Source of the DNA: Niallia sp. XMNu-256
Lineage (GTDB): Bacteria > Bacillota > Bacilli > Bacillales > Cytobacillaceae
Assembly (NCBI RefSeq): GCF_036670015.1
Contig: NZ_CP137636.1
Coordinates: forward strand, 3,388,501-3,452,500
Length of the DNA: 64,000 bases
Direction of reading: 5' to 3'
Shown here: positions 26,581-36,953 of the stretch, one piece after another
How the letters are laid out: the number at the start of each line of letters is the position of its first letter
Numbering within the stretch: the first letter of the stretch is position 1
Notes under the pieces: model-generated
What the model was told of the DNA's origin: nothing
The model's database searches: none
Seen by the model: the letters and a program-made list of their open reading frames with translations, nothing else
Made by a program: the position numbers and the translations under genes

Positions 26581-28305
26581 TGGATAAATATCTTTTTCGC
26601 TATAAAGGGATTAAACCTCATATGTTCATCGTTGGAATATTAACGGTGTTACAAGGGATTACCATTATTGCACAAGCCGTATTTTTGGCAAAGGCGATTT
26701 CATATATGTTTGATGGGACAGCATCATCTGCTGTCCTTCCCTTATTTCTAGGTTTTGCCTGTTCCTATATCATCCGGCATTTTATTCAATGGATAAAGGA
26801 AAGACTGAGCTACCGGTTTGCTGAGAAAACGGCTAGTAATATCCAAGGCCAATTTATTCGCAAATTATTCGAATTAGGGCCGCGTGGAATCCGCGAAAAA
26901 GGATCAGGAAACATGATCACCCTTGCTCTAGAGGGAATTCCCGGATTTCGAACCTATTTGGAACTTTTTATTCCAAGGGCCATTTCGATGATGGTCATTC
27001 CGATTGCCGTTCTTATTTATGTATTTGCATTTGATGTGCTATCTGGTATTGTTCTCTTGCTGACTATGCCTATTTTAATTGCTTTCTTAATCTTACTCGG
27101 TCTTGTTGCACAGAAATACGCGAATGCACAATGGGGTTCCTATCAATTATTGTCACGCCATTTTGTTGATTCTTTACGAGGACTCTTAACGTTAAAATAC
27201 TTAGGAAGAAGTAAATCACATAAATATGCAATTAAAGCCGTCAGTGAAAAGTACCGAATTGCTACGAATAAATCATTAAGACTTGCCTTTTTATCTTCAT
27301 TTTCACTTGATTTTTTCACTAGTTTATCTGTTGCGGTCGTAGCAGTAGAACTTGGAATTCGTCTCATTGATGGCGTAATTGGCCTCCAAGCAGCCTTAAC
27401 GATTCTTATTTTGGCACCTGAATATTTCCAACCAATCCGGGATTTGGGAAATGATTATCACGCCACAATGGATGGGAAAGATGCCGGAAAGCAAATCAAC
27501 CGAATGTTGTCTGTTCCGGCACAGGGTCAATCATCAAATACAGAGATTCCTCAATGGAATGAAAAAAAGCAAATTAACGGTTCAACAAGCAACTAAACAA
27601 GGTGATGAACAAGACAAGTTCATTTTACAGGAGTTAAACTTTGAAGTGCTTGGGAACCAAAAAGTAGGAATTATCGGACCATCTGGTGCAGGAAAATCGA
27701 CTCTCATCGACCTTTTATCAGGATTTACGAACATGACTAGTGGTTCAATTACAGTAAATGGAACGAACATAGACTCTTTTACAAATCAGAATTGGCAAAA
27801 CCAACTAACTTACATTCCCCAGCATCCCTATATATTTGCCGGAACGATTGCGGATAATCTCCGTTTATACGCACCTGATGCTAAAGAAGATGAAATGAAT
27901 CAAGCTATAGGGATAACGGGGCTTTCTACTTTAGTCCAACAATTGCCAAATGGATTAAACGAACGAATTGGTCAAGGCGGAAGAACATTAAGCGGTGGTG
28001 AGGAGCAAAGAATTGCCCTGACTCGTTCTCTGCTTTTAAACCGTCCGGTTATGCTTTTTGATGAACCAACTGCACATTTAGATATTGAAACTGAGCATGA
28101 AATTAAACGTTTAATCATGCCGCTTATGGCCAATAAGCTCGTCTTCTTTGCAACCCACCGTCTACATTGGATGCGTGAAATGGATGTTATTTTTGTGATT
28201 GAAAATGGAAGAATTGTTGAAAAGGGAACACATGAAGAGTTATTAACGAGTAAAGGTGCATATTTCCGGCTCATACAGGCACAGCAAGGAGGGATAATGG
28301 AATGA
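26580..28305 (+). pseudogene. cydD: CydD, ABC exporter subunit for bd oxidase assembly, frameshifted
   Basis: The first frame (26580-27596) encodes the six-helix membrane domain. The second, in the +1 frame, encodes the nucleotide-binding domain, with Walker A GPSGAGKSTL, signature LSGGEEQRIAL and Walker B MLFDEPTAHLD, ending at 28305. The frames meet at a run of seven A (27572-27578). Removing one A gives a continuous protein of about 574 residues, the normal CydD length (PQWNEK joined to SKLTVQQATK). CydDC exports thiols such as glutathione or cysteine and is needed for bd oxidase assembly. The break may be sequencing error, real inactivation, or slippage; the rest of the operon is intact, which favours error or slippage. 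Confidence 0.88.
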
Positions 28306-30029
28306 AGCTTTATCAAAATTATATTCTTCCCTATCTTAAACAATATCAAAAATCCATTATACTGGCGATTCTCTTTGGATTTCTAACGGTATTAGGAGCA
28401 TCATTACTCACCTTTACCTCTGGATACTTAATTTCCCGTGCTGCCGAGCGGCCTGAAAATATTTTAATGGTTTATGTACCGGTTGTCCTTGTGCGCACAT
28501 TTGGTATTTCTCGTGCGGTCACCCATTATTTTGAACGATTAGCAGGTCATAATGCGGTTTTAAAAATCCTTTCCCAAATGAGGGTGAAATTATATTCAAT
28601 TATCGAGCCGCAAGCCTTATTTATTCGCTCTCGTTTTCAAACTGGAGATTTACTTGGGACATTATCTGACGATATTGAACACTTGCAGGATGTCTATATA
28701 CGGACGATTTTCCCAACATTGATCGGATTAAGCCTATATGTAGCCGCGATTATCTCACTAGCCGTATTCGATTGGTTATTTGCGTTATGGATTGCCTTTT
28801 GTTTAGGGATTATTGTTTTCCTCTACCCACTGCTATCCCTTTACCTACTTAAAAAGCGACAGATCCAACAAAAACAAAAAAGAGCCAAGCTTTATCAAAC
28901 GTTAACCGATACGGTCTTAGGTCTGGGTGATTGGATAATTAGCGGTCAAAAAGAGCGCTTTATAAAGCAATTTACTAAAGATACCCAAGAAAATAATGCA
29001 ATCGACAGAACGATTAGATATTGGAATCAATCTCGTGCTTTTCAATTGCAAGTGATCACAGGGATTATATTAATCTTTATGGGAATTTGGTCAGGAAATC
29101 AAGCTCATGCAGGTTTAATTGCCCCAACCTATATTGCGGCATTTACCCTTGTTACAATCCCTATTGCCGAGTCACTAATCCCGATTTCCCATGCGATTGA
29201 ACGGTTTCCAACTTATACGGAGTCATTAAAGCGAATCGAACAGATTAAGAAATATGTCCCTGAGAGTTCAGACATTGAAGAGAAAGCCCCTGTATCATCA
29301 AGTGCTACAATTCAATTAAACGATGTACATTATCGGTATGAAGGAGAACAAAAGGATACTCTCCAACAAATTTCAATAGTGATACCACAAGGCAGGAAAA
29401 TTGCAATTCTAGGAAAAAGTGGAGCAGGAAAATCAACACTTATTCAATTGTTGTTAGGTGCCCATACTCCTACAAGGGGACGGGTTGATATTAATGGTTA
29501 TACCCCTAGGCAATATGGCGAAGAGATATTCCAAATGGTGAGTGTGTTAAACCAGAAGCCTTATTTATTTGCAACAACGATTAAAAACAATATTCGATTA
29601 GGGAATCAAGATGCAACGAATAAAGAAATCGAACAGGTCATTAAGCAAGTTCAGTTGGATCAATACATTCATTCACTGCCAAGGGGTTACAACACAAATA
29701 TGGAGGAAAGCGGCCAACGTTTTTCAGGTGGGGAAAGACAAAGAATTGCACTAGCTCGAATCTTATTAAAAAATACACCCATCGTCATTCTTGATGAACC
29801 AACCGTCGGGCTTGACCCACAAACAGAAAGACAGTTGCTAGATACCATTTTTACAACACTACAGGATAAAACAATCATCTGGGTGACCCACCATTTAATA
29901 GGAATTGAAAAAATGGATGAAGTACTGTTTTTTGACAATGGTCACATCACGATGAAAGGATCTCATGAAGAACTGCTTCAAACAAATGAACGGTATCGTC
30001 AACTTTACCAATTGGATAAAGGGATTTAA
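28302..30029 (+). CDS. cydC: CydC, ABC exporter subunit for bd oxidase assembly
   Basis: 575 residues: an N-terminal six-helix membrane domain (residues about 1-310) and a C-terminal ATPase with Walker A GKSGAGKST (near residue 368), signature FSGGERQRIAL, Walker B VILDEPTVGLD and the switch H in VTHHLIG. The ATG overlaps the cydD stop by 4 bases. It forms a heterodimer with CydD. A bidirectional terminator follows directly. Confidence 0.94.
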   Translation: MKLYQNYILPYLKQYQKSIILAILFGFLTVLGASLLTFTSGYLISRAAERPENILMVYVPVVLVRTFGISRAVTHYFERLAGHNAVLKILSQMRVKLYSIIEPQALFIRSRFQTGDLLGTLSDDIEHLQDVYIRTIFPTLIGLSLYVAAIISLAVFDWLFALWIAFCLGIIVFLYPLLSLYLLKKRQIQQKQKRAKLYQTLTDTVLGLGDWIISGQKERFIKQFTKDTQENNAIDRTIRYWNQSRAFQLQVITGIILIFMGIWSGNQAHAGLIAPTYIAAFTLVTIPIAESLIPISHAIERFPTYTESLKRIEQIKKYVPESSDIEEKAPVSSSATIQLNDVHYRYEGEQKDTLQQISIVIPQGRKIAILGKSGAGKSTLIQLLLGAHTPTRGRVDINGYTPRQYGEEIFQMVSVLNQKPYLFATTIKNNIRLGNQDATNKEIEQVIKQVQLDQYIHSLPRGYNTNMEESGQRFSGGERQRIALARILLKNTPIVILDEPTVGLDPQTERQLLDTIFTTLQDKTIIWVTHHLIGIEKMDEVLFFDNGHITMKGSHEELLQTNERYRQLYQLDKGI

Positions 30030-30060
30030 AAAAAGCTGAGTAGATCCCTCAGCTTTTTTA
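30027..30060. terminator. Bidirectional terminator between cydC and the AI-2E-family gene
   Basis: AAAAAGCTGAG and CTCAGCTTTTT flank a 7-base loop; A- and T-runs on both sides allow use by both convergent genes. Confidence 0.9.
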
Positions 30061-31083
30061 TTTATTTACGACTTTATCTTCTTCCTTATTGGTCACTTCT
30101 AATACATCAAGCAAGAAAACAAAAATTGGAATCCCGATGATTAGTCCCCAAACACCAAAGAAATGCTCGCCAAAAATTAAAACAATAAATGTATAAAAGA
30201 TGGGTAAATCCGTCTTTGAGCTCATCAGTTTAGGGTTTAAAATATAAGCCTCAATGGCATGAATTACGGCTATGGTAAGCAAAACATAAAACACCTGGAT
30301 AAATCCCCCGATACTATAAGCAATTAAGCTTAGAGGGATAAGTGATATAATGACCCCTGCAACGGGTATAAGTCCAAGGAAAAAAATCATAATTCCTAAA
30401 CCCAATAATTGAGGAAAATCCATAATCCATAAAGAGATTAATGTTAAAATCGTATTTACGATAGCAATAATAAATTGTGCTTCAATGACCTTGCCAAACG
30501 TTCTGACAAATTTTCCTCCAAAGAAGGAAATTTCCTGGTAAAAAGGCGCTAATTTACTATCTTTAAACTGACTTGTAAAGCTCTGTAGTCTAGGCTTTTC
30601 TAATAAGAAGAAAAGACTAAGCAGAATGGCTAAAAATAATTGAAGAGCAAAATGGCTAAAGTCTGAAAAATATTTCATGACAAAGGCAAGCCCTTGTTCA
30701 ATATATTGAGAAATCTGGTTGCCATCAACCAAACTGACGATATAATTAATCACGATATTATCTTCTTGTGGTTGTTGATAAAAAGTTGTAACTTGTTTGA
30801 TCAATTGGGTAATCTCGTTAATAATCATTGGTAAATATTTCACAATTCCTAAAACTAAAATACCAACAATAATCGTATATAGAAGCAAAACAATGACATT
30901 TCGATTAATCGGAATTCTTTTTAAAACGAAGGAAGAAAGTCGATCCATAAGAAAGGTAAAAATAAAAGTAAGGAGGATAAAATCAATCATACTTCTCATG
31001 CTATATAATACAAGTGCAATGAGAAGAAAGATAAGTACACGTCTTACCCCTTTATTTTGGAAAAAGTTTGCCAATTCATTCAT
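30058..31083 (-). CDS. AI-2E family transporter (PerM/YtvI-like)
   Basis: 341 residues with about eight membrane helices. The pattern of a two-helix start (VLIFLLIALVLYSMRSMIDFILLTFIFTFLMD), a soluble stretch at about 85-140, and a C-terminal pair with GLIPVAGVIISLIPLSLIA and HFFGVWGLIIGIPIFVFLLD is typical of the family. Members export diverse small molecules or act as Na+/H+ antiporters; the name AI-2E is historical. It stands alone, convergent with cydC. The ribosome site (AAGAG) is weak. Confidence 0.88.
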   Translation of the reverse strand: MNELANFFQNKGVRRVLIFLLIALVLYSMRSMIDFILLTFIFTFLMDRLSSFVLKRIPINRNVIVLLLYTIIVGILVLGIVKYLPMIINEITQLIKQVTTFYQQPQEDNIVINYIVSLVDGNQISQYIEQGLAFVMKYFSDFSHFALQLFLAILLSLFFLLEKPRLQSFTSQFKDSKLAPFYQEISFFGGKFVRTFGKVIEAQFIIAIVNTILTLISLWIMDFPQLLGLGIMIFFLGLIPVAGVIISLIPLSLIAYSIGGFIQVFYVLLTIAVIHAIEAYILNPKLMSSKTDLPIFYTFIVLIFGEHFFGVWGLIIGIPIFVFLLDVLEVTNKEEDKVVNK

Positions 31084-31187
31084 GATTGATTATACTCTTT
31101 TTTCTTCTTAATCTAAAAAGCTTATTATATTAATATTAGCTTATTTCAGCCTGTTAGTATAGGAAAAATAAATGAATAAATGATAAC

Positions 31188-31221
31188 AAAAAAAGAGATG
31201 AACCTTTATTTCAGTCCATCC
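31188..31221 (-). terminator. Terminator downstream of spoVR
   Basis: On the minus strand GATGGAC...GTTCATC (one wobble pair) is followed by TCTTTTTTTG, 12 bases after the spoVR stop. Confidence 0.65.
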
Positions 31222-31232
31222 CTGTTCTTAAT

Positions 31233-32642
31233 TTAGATAAATTTCCTCTGAATGTTTTTCCCATCATACGTAAATAATATCGTTCTTTCTTCACTAATCG
31301 TTTCCAAATGGATGGCCCTTCCCCAAAGTTGATAAATATAAGGCATTACCTTTTCTAAATAACGTAAATCTAGTTCAATCCCCTCATACCAATGTTTCAA
31401 ATAAAGCTCTCCACTTTTTATATAATCGCCGTCATTGACGGTTATATATGGAAATCCTCCATTCACACGGGAATTGACGAGCTGATCGCGAACATTTTCC
31501 CATGATTTATCAACAATTTTATATTCCTTTCCTTGCTTTTGGAAAAGATACATATCTTCACGCATAACGAGGTCTTTCGTTAAATAGTTACGTAAAAAGG
31601 AAATATCCGATTCAATTTCTCGAACTTCAAAGATTTTATCCCGACCAGAGCCTGGTTCTACTCCTCTTAATTTCATCTCTTCTGTTGGATTATTAAAACG
31701 CTCTTCAATATCCTCAAAAATTTTCAACCCTAAATAATAGGGGTTAATGCCTGTTTTGGAAGGCTGCACAACCCCCGCATTTAGCTTGGCAAATTCAATG
31801 GCTTCATCACTTGTGAGATCCATCGCTCGGAGAATTCGTTGATGCCAATAAGAAGCCCAGCCTTCATTCATAATTTTCGTTTCCAATTGCGGCCAAAAAT
31901 ATAGCATTTCCTCGCGCATCATCGTTAAAATATCTCGTTGCCAATCGTCTAGTTCCCGACTGTATTGTTCAATAAATAATAATATATCTTTTTCAGGTCG
32001 TGGCGGGAGCTTTTTAATTCTTTTTTTCTTCTCCGTTTTTTCCGCTCTTTCATCTAAACCCCATAAATCATCATATGGAGATTGCTTTACCTCTTCCTCT
32101 TCAAACTCCACATCATTCATATCCCATGCAAGTTTTGGCCTCATTAAAGATGGATCAATATGCTCTTCGATTGCCAACACCGCATCTAAAAAGACTTCTA
32201 CTTCATGCTTTCCATGTTGGATTTCATATTGACGGATACGGTCAGCCGTTGCAGCCATACTTTCAACCATCTCACGCTTTGTATTTCTAAAACGAGAGTT
32301 ATTTTTGAAGAAATCACAATGCGCTAACACATGGGCAACAATTAATTTATTCTGAATGAGTGAATTTGAGTCAAGTAAAAATGCATAACATGGATCAGAG
32401 TTGATTACCAGTTCATATATTTTTGATAAGCCTAGGTCATAATGAAGCTTCATCTTATGAAATTGCTTTCCAAAACTCCAGTGAGAAAAACGTGTCGGCA
32501 TTCCATATGCACCAAATGTATAAATAATATCTGCAGGACAGATTTCATAACGCATTGGATAAAAGTCTAACCCAAAATCTGTCGCAATTTCAGTGATTTC
32601 ATCAATCGCATACTCTAACTTTTTGCGATCTGTCTCATTCAT
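31233..32642 (-). CDS. spoVR: SpoVR family protein
   Basis: 469 residues from the ATG at 32642, which follows GAAGGGGGAGAAG; an upstream in-frame extension has no ribosome site. Length matches B. subtilis SpoVR (about 468). Typical segments are [43 protein letters not shown] and [19 protein letters not shown]. SpoVR is needed for normal spore cortex formation and works functionally with PrkA and YhbH (YeaG-YeaH-YcgB in enteric bacteria). Those partners lie at 39360-42873. A sigma-E promoter candidate lies upstream. Confidence 0.95.
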   Translation of the reverse strand: MNETDRKKLEYAIDEITEIATDFGLDFYPMRYEICPADIIYTFGAYGMPTRFSHWSFGKQFHKMKLHYDLGLSKIYELVINSDPCYAFLLDSNSLIQNKLIVAHVLAHCDFFKNNSRFRNTKREMVESMAATADRIRQYEIQHGKHEVEVFLDAVLAIEEHIDPSLMRPKLAWDMNDVEFEEEEVKQSPYDDLWGLDERAEKTEKKKRIKKLPPRPEKDILLFIEQYSRELDDWQRDILTMMREEMLYFWPQLETKIMNEGWASYWHQRILRAMDLTSDEAIEFAKLNAGVVQPSKTGINPYYLGLKIFEDIEERFNNPTEEMKLRGVEPGSGRDKIFEVREIESDISFLRNYLTKDLVMREDMYLFQKQGKEYKIVDKSWENVRDQLVNSRVNGGFPYITVNDGDYIKSGELYLKHWYEGIELDLRYLEKVMPYIYQLWGRAIHLETISEERTILFTYDGKNIQRKFI

Positions 32643-32673
32643 CCACTTCTCCCCCTTCATACTCCCTATCACA

Positions 32674-32702
32674 ATTGTATGAAAAAACAAGTAAAATCAT
32701 GA
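32674..32702 (-). promoter_or_regulatory. Putative sigma-E promoter of spoVR
   Basis: Read on the minus strand, TCATGAT, a 14-base spacer and CATACAAT. The -10 matches the sigma-E consensus CATACANT fully and the -35 (KMATATT) in 5 of 7. Sigma-E control of spoVR is known in B. subtilis. Confidence 0.6.
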
Positions 32703-32869
32703 TAGGAAAAGCGGAAGCATACAGGTAAAACAGTACTTGCCTTAAGATGTGAGGGTAAAAAGCCATTATTCCAATTTAACTTTAGCAATATGACCAACAT
32801 TTTCACAGTAAGTTTTATGTTAATGGTCATATACTATCTTTAACTCCTTAGAGTAAAGGAGGCAAGTAG

Positions 32870-33127
32870 ATGTTAAAAATGGATTACGATCGGGCTTTGT
32901 ACTATACACACCGCTCAGAATGGGACAACTTATTAATTCTCATGGTTCGAACAAAAGACCATTTTTTAGCAAAAAAAATTGAGCATTTTCTACACGCTTA
33001 CAATTTTGAAAAAGATTATCGAGTCATTGAGAAACATTTATATTCTTTACTAAGATACATCGAACATGCAAATGGAATCATAGACCAAGAAATGGGTTAT
33101 GGTTCTATGTATGAAACCATGTATTAA
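32870..33127 (+). CDS. yhdB: YhdB-like small protein
   Basis: 85 residues, soluble and helical, rich in Tyr and His (DYDRALYYTHRSEWDNLL). Ribosome site AAAGGAGG lies 7 bases before the ATG. The sequence and neighbourhood (spoVR, pgcA) recall B. subtilis YhdB, an uncharacterised protein. A family B repeat begins a few bases after the stop. Confidence 0.72.
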   Translation: MLKMDYDRALYYTHRSEWDNLLILMVRTKDHFLAKKIEHFLHAYNFEKDYRVIEKHLYSLLRYIEHANGIIDQEMGYGSMYETMY

Positions 33128-33132
33128 TTTTG

Positions 33133-33346
33133 AATAAAGTGAAACTTCCATCATTGGAGTGTTTCTTTCATCCCCCACTGATGGAAAGCTTTAGGCCACA
33201 GCATGCCGGTCACGCAGACGTTGCCGTAGGCGCACTTAGTCTGTGTTCAACTTCTGGAGCTTTACGGGCAGTTGATTCCCCATCTATCTTCTTTTAATAC
33301 TAAGACCTTTAGGTGGGAGTAATTACTTCCCGTTAGCCTGATAAAT
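33133..33346 (+). repeat. Family B dispersed repeat, copy 1 (longest)
   Basis: The longest copy. It opens with a hairpin (CTTCCATCA ... TGATGGAAAG at 33145-33188), then reads TTTAGGCCACAGC, CCGGTCACGCAGACGTTGCC, GGAGCTTTACGG, CAGTTGATTCCCC, TTAGGTGGGAGT and CCGTTAGCCTGATAAA. It lies between convergent yhdB and pgcA. Confidence 0.8.
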
Positions 33347-33392
33347 AAAAGGTGTCGGTCACACATTTCTGTGGTACCGACACCTTTTATGT
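33347..33392 (-). terminator. Terminator downstream of pgcA
   Basis: AAAAGGTGTCGGT at 33348-33360 pairs with ACCGACACCTTTT (33376-33388) round a 15-base loop, giving a 13-bp stem with A- and T-rich ends usable on both strands. Confidence 0.88.
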
Positions 33393-35134
33393 TAATTTGA
33401 AAGCTCAGCAATTTTCTGGTCAACCAATTCCATAAATTGACTTTCTACTGTTGCTAACTTCTCCTTACTTTCATTTAGACTCGAACCTGTAACGCTAAAG
33501 TAAAACTTCATTTTAGGCTCCGTGCCAGATGGTCTTAAACAAACCCAAGTGCCATCTTCAAAATGGTATTTAATAACATTCGACTTTGGAAGTTCTATTG
33601 GCTTCTCTGTTCCATCCATTTCAGTTTTTACACTTGATAAATAATCCTCCACAGCGGTAACCTCCAGACCAGCTAATTGTTGAAGAGGCTGTGCTCGGAA
33701 TGACGCCAATATTTTTTGAATTAATTCAGCGCCATCCTTCCCTTTTAATGTTAGAGAACGTAACCCTTCTAGGAAATATCCATACTGTTCAAATAGCTCC
33801 ATTAAAGCATCATAAAGACTTTTGCCTTGTTTCTTGTAATAGGCACTCACCTCTGTTGCCATAATGGCCGCTTGTACTGCATCTTTATCACGGACAAAGT
33901 CACCGATTAAATATCCATAGCTCTCCTCATAGCCAAATAAAAATTTATATTCGCCCGTTGTTTCATATTCTTTTATTTTTTCACCAATAAATTTAAATCC
34001 TGTTAGAACATCTAAGGTAGTTACACCAAATGAATCCGCTATTTTTCTGCCTAGTTCACTTGTTACGATTGTTTTTATCATCACTCCGTTTTTAGGCAAT
34101 GTTTCTTTTTCTTGTTTTTGTGTCAAAATATAATGTAATAATAATGCCCCTGTTTGGTTACCAGTTAAAACAACATATTCCCCTTGATCATTTCTCACTG
34201 CAATCCCTAGACGATCTGCATCAGGATCAGTCGCAATTAATAAGTCTGCATTAACTTTATGGCCTTCTTGAATGGCTAATTTGAAGGCAGCATGCTCCTC
34301 AGGATTCGGACTTTTTACAGTTGAGAACTCGGGATCAGGTAACTCTTGCTCGTTTACAATAAATACATGTTGATATTTTAATGCTTTTAACCCATCACGT
34401 ACCGGTATATTTCCAGTTCCATGTAATGGAGTAAAGACGACTTTTAGATCCACTTCATCTGAAATCGTTGGGTTTTCAGAGATGGTAGTTAGTTTTTGAT
34501 TGTAGGCTTGATCGACTTCAGGTCCGATGATTTTAATTAATCCTTTCTCCTTGAGAACCTTCTCATCGAGAACTTCGATTAATAATTCGTTTTCAATTTC
34601 GTTTACTTTCGAAATTATGACATCTGCACCTTCAGGCGGTAATTGTCCACCGTCAGAACCGTATACTTTATAACCATTATATTCTGGCGGATTATGACTA
34701 GCCGTTATAACAATTCCTGAAAATGCTTGTAAATAACGAACTGCAAATGACAGCTCTGGAGTTGGACGTAAAGAATCAAATACATAAGCTTGAATTCCCT
34801 TGGATGCTACTGTTTTCGCAGTCTCCATCGCAAACTCTGGTGAGAAATGACGAGAATCATACGCAATGACAACCCCGCGTTTTTTTGCCTCTTCCCCATT
34901 TCCTTCAATATATGAAGCTAAACCTGCTGAAGCTTTACGAATCGTATATATATTCATTCGATTTGTCCCAGCGCCTATTTCACCACGCATGCCACCTGTA
35001 CCAAACTCTAAATCTTTATAAAAGGCTTCCTCTAAGCTTTTTTCATCATCTTTTATTTGATCTAATTGTTTTTTTACTACTGAATCTATTCCTTCAAACT
35101 GAAGCCATCTTTCAGCCTTCTGTTTCCAATTCAT
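33392..35134 (-). CDS. pgcA: Phospho-sugar mutase (alpha-phosphoglucomutase)
   Basis: 580 residues, matching B. subtilis PgcA/YhxB. The active-site serine is in [13 protein letters not shown] (near residue 145), the metal site is DPDADRLG (near 305), the sugar loop [11 protein letters not shown] (near 405), and the phosphate site RPSGTEPK (near 530). It interconverts glucose 6-phosphate and glucose 1-phosphate, which feeds GalU (48758-49657) and cell-wall sugar synthesis. Ribosome site AAGGAGGAGTACAT. Confidence 0.96.
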   Translation of the reverse strand: MNWKQKAERWLQFEGIDSVVKKQLDQIKDDEKSLEEAFYKDLEFGTGGMRGEIGAGTNRMNIYTIRKASAGLASYIEGNGEEAKKRGVVIAYDSRHFSPEFAMETAKTVASKGIQAYVFDSLRPTPELSFAVRYLQAFSGIVITASHNPPEYNGYKVYGSDGGQLPPEGADVIISKVNEIENELLIEVLDEKVLKEKGLIKIIGPEVDQAYNQKLTTISENPTISDEVDLKVVFTPLHGTGNIPVRDGLKALKYQHVFIVNEQELPDPEFSTVKSPNPEEHAAFKLAIQEGHKVNADLLIATDPDADRLGIAVRNDQGEYVVLTGNQTGALLLHYILTQKQEKETLPKNGVMIKTIVTSELGRKIADSFGVTTLDVLTGFKFIGEKIKEYETTGEYKFLFGYEESYGYLIGDFVRDKDAVQAAIMATEVSAYYKKQGKSLYDALMELFEQYGYFLEGLRSLTLKGKDGAELIQKILASFRAQPLQQLAGLEVTAVEDYLSSVKTEMDGTEKPIELPKSNVIKYHFEDGTWVCLRPSGTEPKMKFYFSVTGSSLNESKEKLATVESQFMELVDQKIAELSN

Positions 35135-35285
35135 CTATGTACTCCTCCTTAAATTAAAGGGATTCTTTAGCTTAAAATATACCGTAAATCTAACAATTAA
35201 TAAAGGACGTAAGAGCTTATAATCATTTGGATATTAAAAGAAGTTCTAATAGAAGAAAGCTTATTAAACTGTTTTTTAGGTAAAT

Positions 35286-35319
35286 AAAAAATCCCTCTTA
35301 AACGGAGGGATTTTTTTAA
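35286..35319 (-). terminator. Terminator downstream of yhcU
   Basis: AAAAAATCCCTC and GAGGGATTTTTTT flank a short loop; the arms are symmetrical so the hairpin could work on both strands. Confidence 0.88.
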
Positions 35320-35322
35320 GTC

Positions 35323-35718
35323 TTAAACTAATAACTCATTAGCTACTTTTGTGTAGACACTTATATTTTCATTTTTATCCATTCTAGAATCAACAAACTG
35401 CTTCAATTCGAATGGGAATTCAACCCCATAGTCTTCTAAAATGGAAATGTTTTTATAATAGGTGTCCATGTATTGACTCACATTGTCACTTTGTAAAACA
35501 TGAATGATCGTTTGCAAGCTTGCAATGACTTGATAAGCATCTTTCAAAGTATCCATTTGTTGAAATTGATTTGACGAAAAACGAAGGATGTTATCCTTTT
35601 CAAATTCTCTAATTTGTTTATCTGTAAAATAATTTGGGAAAACGTCACAATAGATTTGTTTCGTTAACTCCATGATTTTCGTTCTCTGCTCTGGAGTTGA
35701 GGCAAATACTACTTTCAT
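35323..35718 (-). CDS. yhcU: YhcU-like protein (DUF5365)
   Basis: 131 residues, the same length as B. subtilis YhcU. It is soluble, helical and without recognised motif; it begins MKVVFASTPEQRTKIMEL. It is divergent from the RluA-type gene, as yhcU and yhcT are close in B. subtilis. Function unknown. Confidence 0.78.
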   Translation of the reverse strand: MKVVFASTPEQRTKIMELTKQIYCDVFPNYFTDKQIREFEKDNILRFSSNQFQQMDTLKDAYQVIASLQTIIHVLQSDNVSQYMDTYYKNISILEDYGVEFPFELKQFVDSRMDKNENISVYTKVANELLV

Positions 35719-35846
35719 TATAACCCACCTTTAAGCCCTTCATAGTTAGTAATAGAATAACATATTTTTGTGTGCTATTATGGTGGTAATTATCACCACA
35801 ATTATATGCTATAAACGCTTACTTTGATGGAGTTAAAGGAGAATTT

Positions 35847-36770
35847 ATGATTGAAACAAAACGAAATGGGGAATGGTTCCAGATTACGATTCCTAACGAA
35901 TGGGAAAATTACACCGTTCAAGACTTATTTCGAAAAGTGTGGCAAGCCCCCAAAAAACAAGTACATGCTTTAAGAATGGAAAAAAGAGTGTTCGTAAACG
36001 AAAAGGAAGCCGATTGGACACAACTCCTACGCAAAAAGGATACATTGGCGATTCGTTTTTTTCAAAATGAAGCTCTTCCTTATGAAGCAAAGTTTTATGA
36101 TATCACCATTTTATATGAGGATGATCACCTCTTAGTTGTAAATAAACCAGCTGGAATGGATACTCATCCCAATTCGCCAGAGCAAAACGATAGTCTAGCA
36201 AATGCAGTCGCTTATTATTTGCAAAGTAAGGGCGAGTTCCGCGCGTTCAAACATATCCATCGATTGGATCGGGATACAACGGGTGCGGTTTTATTTGCCA
36301 AGCACGCTTTTGTTGGCGCTCTTCTAGATAACATGCTTGAAAAAAGAGAAATTAAAAGGACTTATTTAGCCCTAATTCATGGAATCCTCAAGAATAAAAA
36401 AGGAACCATCCACAAACCAATTGGCCGTGACCGACATCATGCCACAAGAAGGAGAGTATCATCTAGCGGGCAAGACGCGATTACTCATTATCGATTAGTA
36501 AAGGTCGATTCTAAGCGAAACCTATCGCTTGTTCAATGTATGCTTGATACCGGAAGAACCCATCAAATCCGTGTCCATCTAAGTCATATTGGTCATCCAC
36601 TTGCTGGAGATCTTATATACGGTGGAAAACCGCTTTTTTCTAGGCAAGCTTTACACGCAGTCAAACTCCAATTGACACATCCATTTACACAAGAATCAAT
36701 TACATGTTTCGCTCCCTTTTCAGATAAACCAGAAATTTTCCCGGATATTGATCCGCATCAACTCCCTTAA
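35847..36770 (+). CDS. RluA family pseudouridine synthase (YhcT-like)
   Basis: 307 residues. An S4-like N-terminal region (about 1-75) precedes the catalytic domain (about 90-295). The catalytic aspartate is in HRLDRDTTG (near residue 143); further motifs are VNKPAGMDTHP and DTGRTHQIRVHLSHIGHPLAGD. It converts specific uridines in rRNA or tRNA to pseudouridine. The site modified cannot be read from the sequence. Ribosome site AAAGGAGAA precedes the ATG. Confidence 0.93.
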   Translation: MIETKRNGEWFQITIPNEWENYTVQDLFRKVWQAPKKQVHALRMEKRVFVNEKEADWTQLLRKKDTLAIRFFQNEALPYEAKFYDITILYEDDHLLVVNKPAGMDTHPNSPEQNDSLANAVAYYLQSKGEFRAFKHIHRLDRDTTGAVLFAKHAFVGALLDNMLEKREIKRTYLALIHGILKNKKGTIHKPIGRDRHHATRRRVSSSGQDAITHYRLVKVDSKRNLSLVQCMLDTGRTHQIRVHLSHIGHPLAGDLIYGGKPLFSRQALHAVKLQLTHPFTQESITCFAPFSDKPEIFPDIDPHQLP

Positions 36771-36953
36771 TTGTCCTTCATCACAACGATGAAGGACTTT
36801 TTAATTAATCATTTCAAAAATATTAAAGTTTTATAAAAGTTCAATGGGATCCCTTTAATTATTCATTTTTTTACTTTAATATAATATTTTATCTACACTA
36901 ACATTCTTAACAATAGAAAAGGAGTAGGTAATCGATTAGAGAGGGGTTTACAG

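Noticed and set aside
27572-27580. Programmed -1 frameshift in cydD at A AAA AAG
   Set aside because: A -1 shift leads to a stop after two codons (frame reading GCA AAT TAA); the ATPase frame needs a +1 or -2 change.
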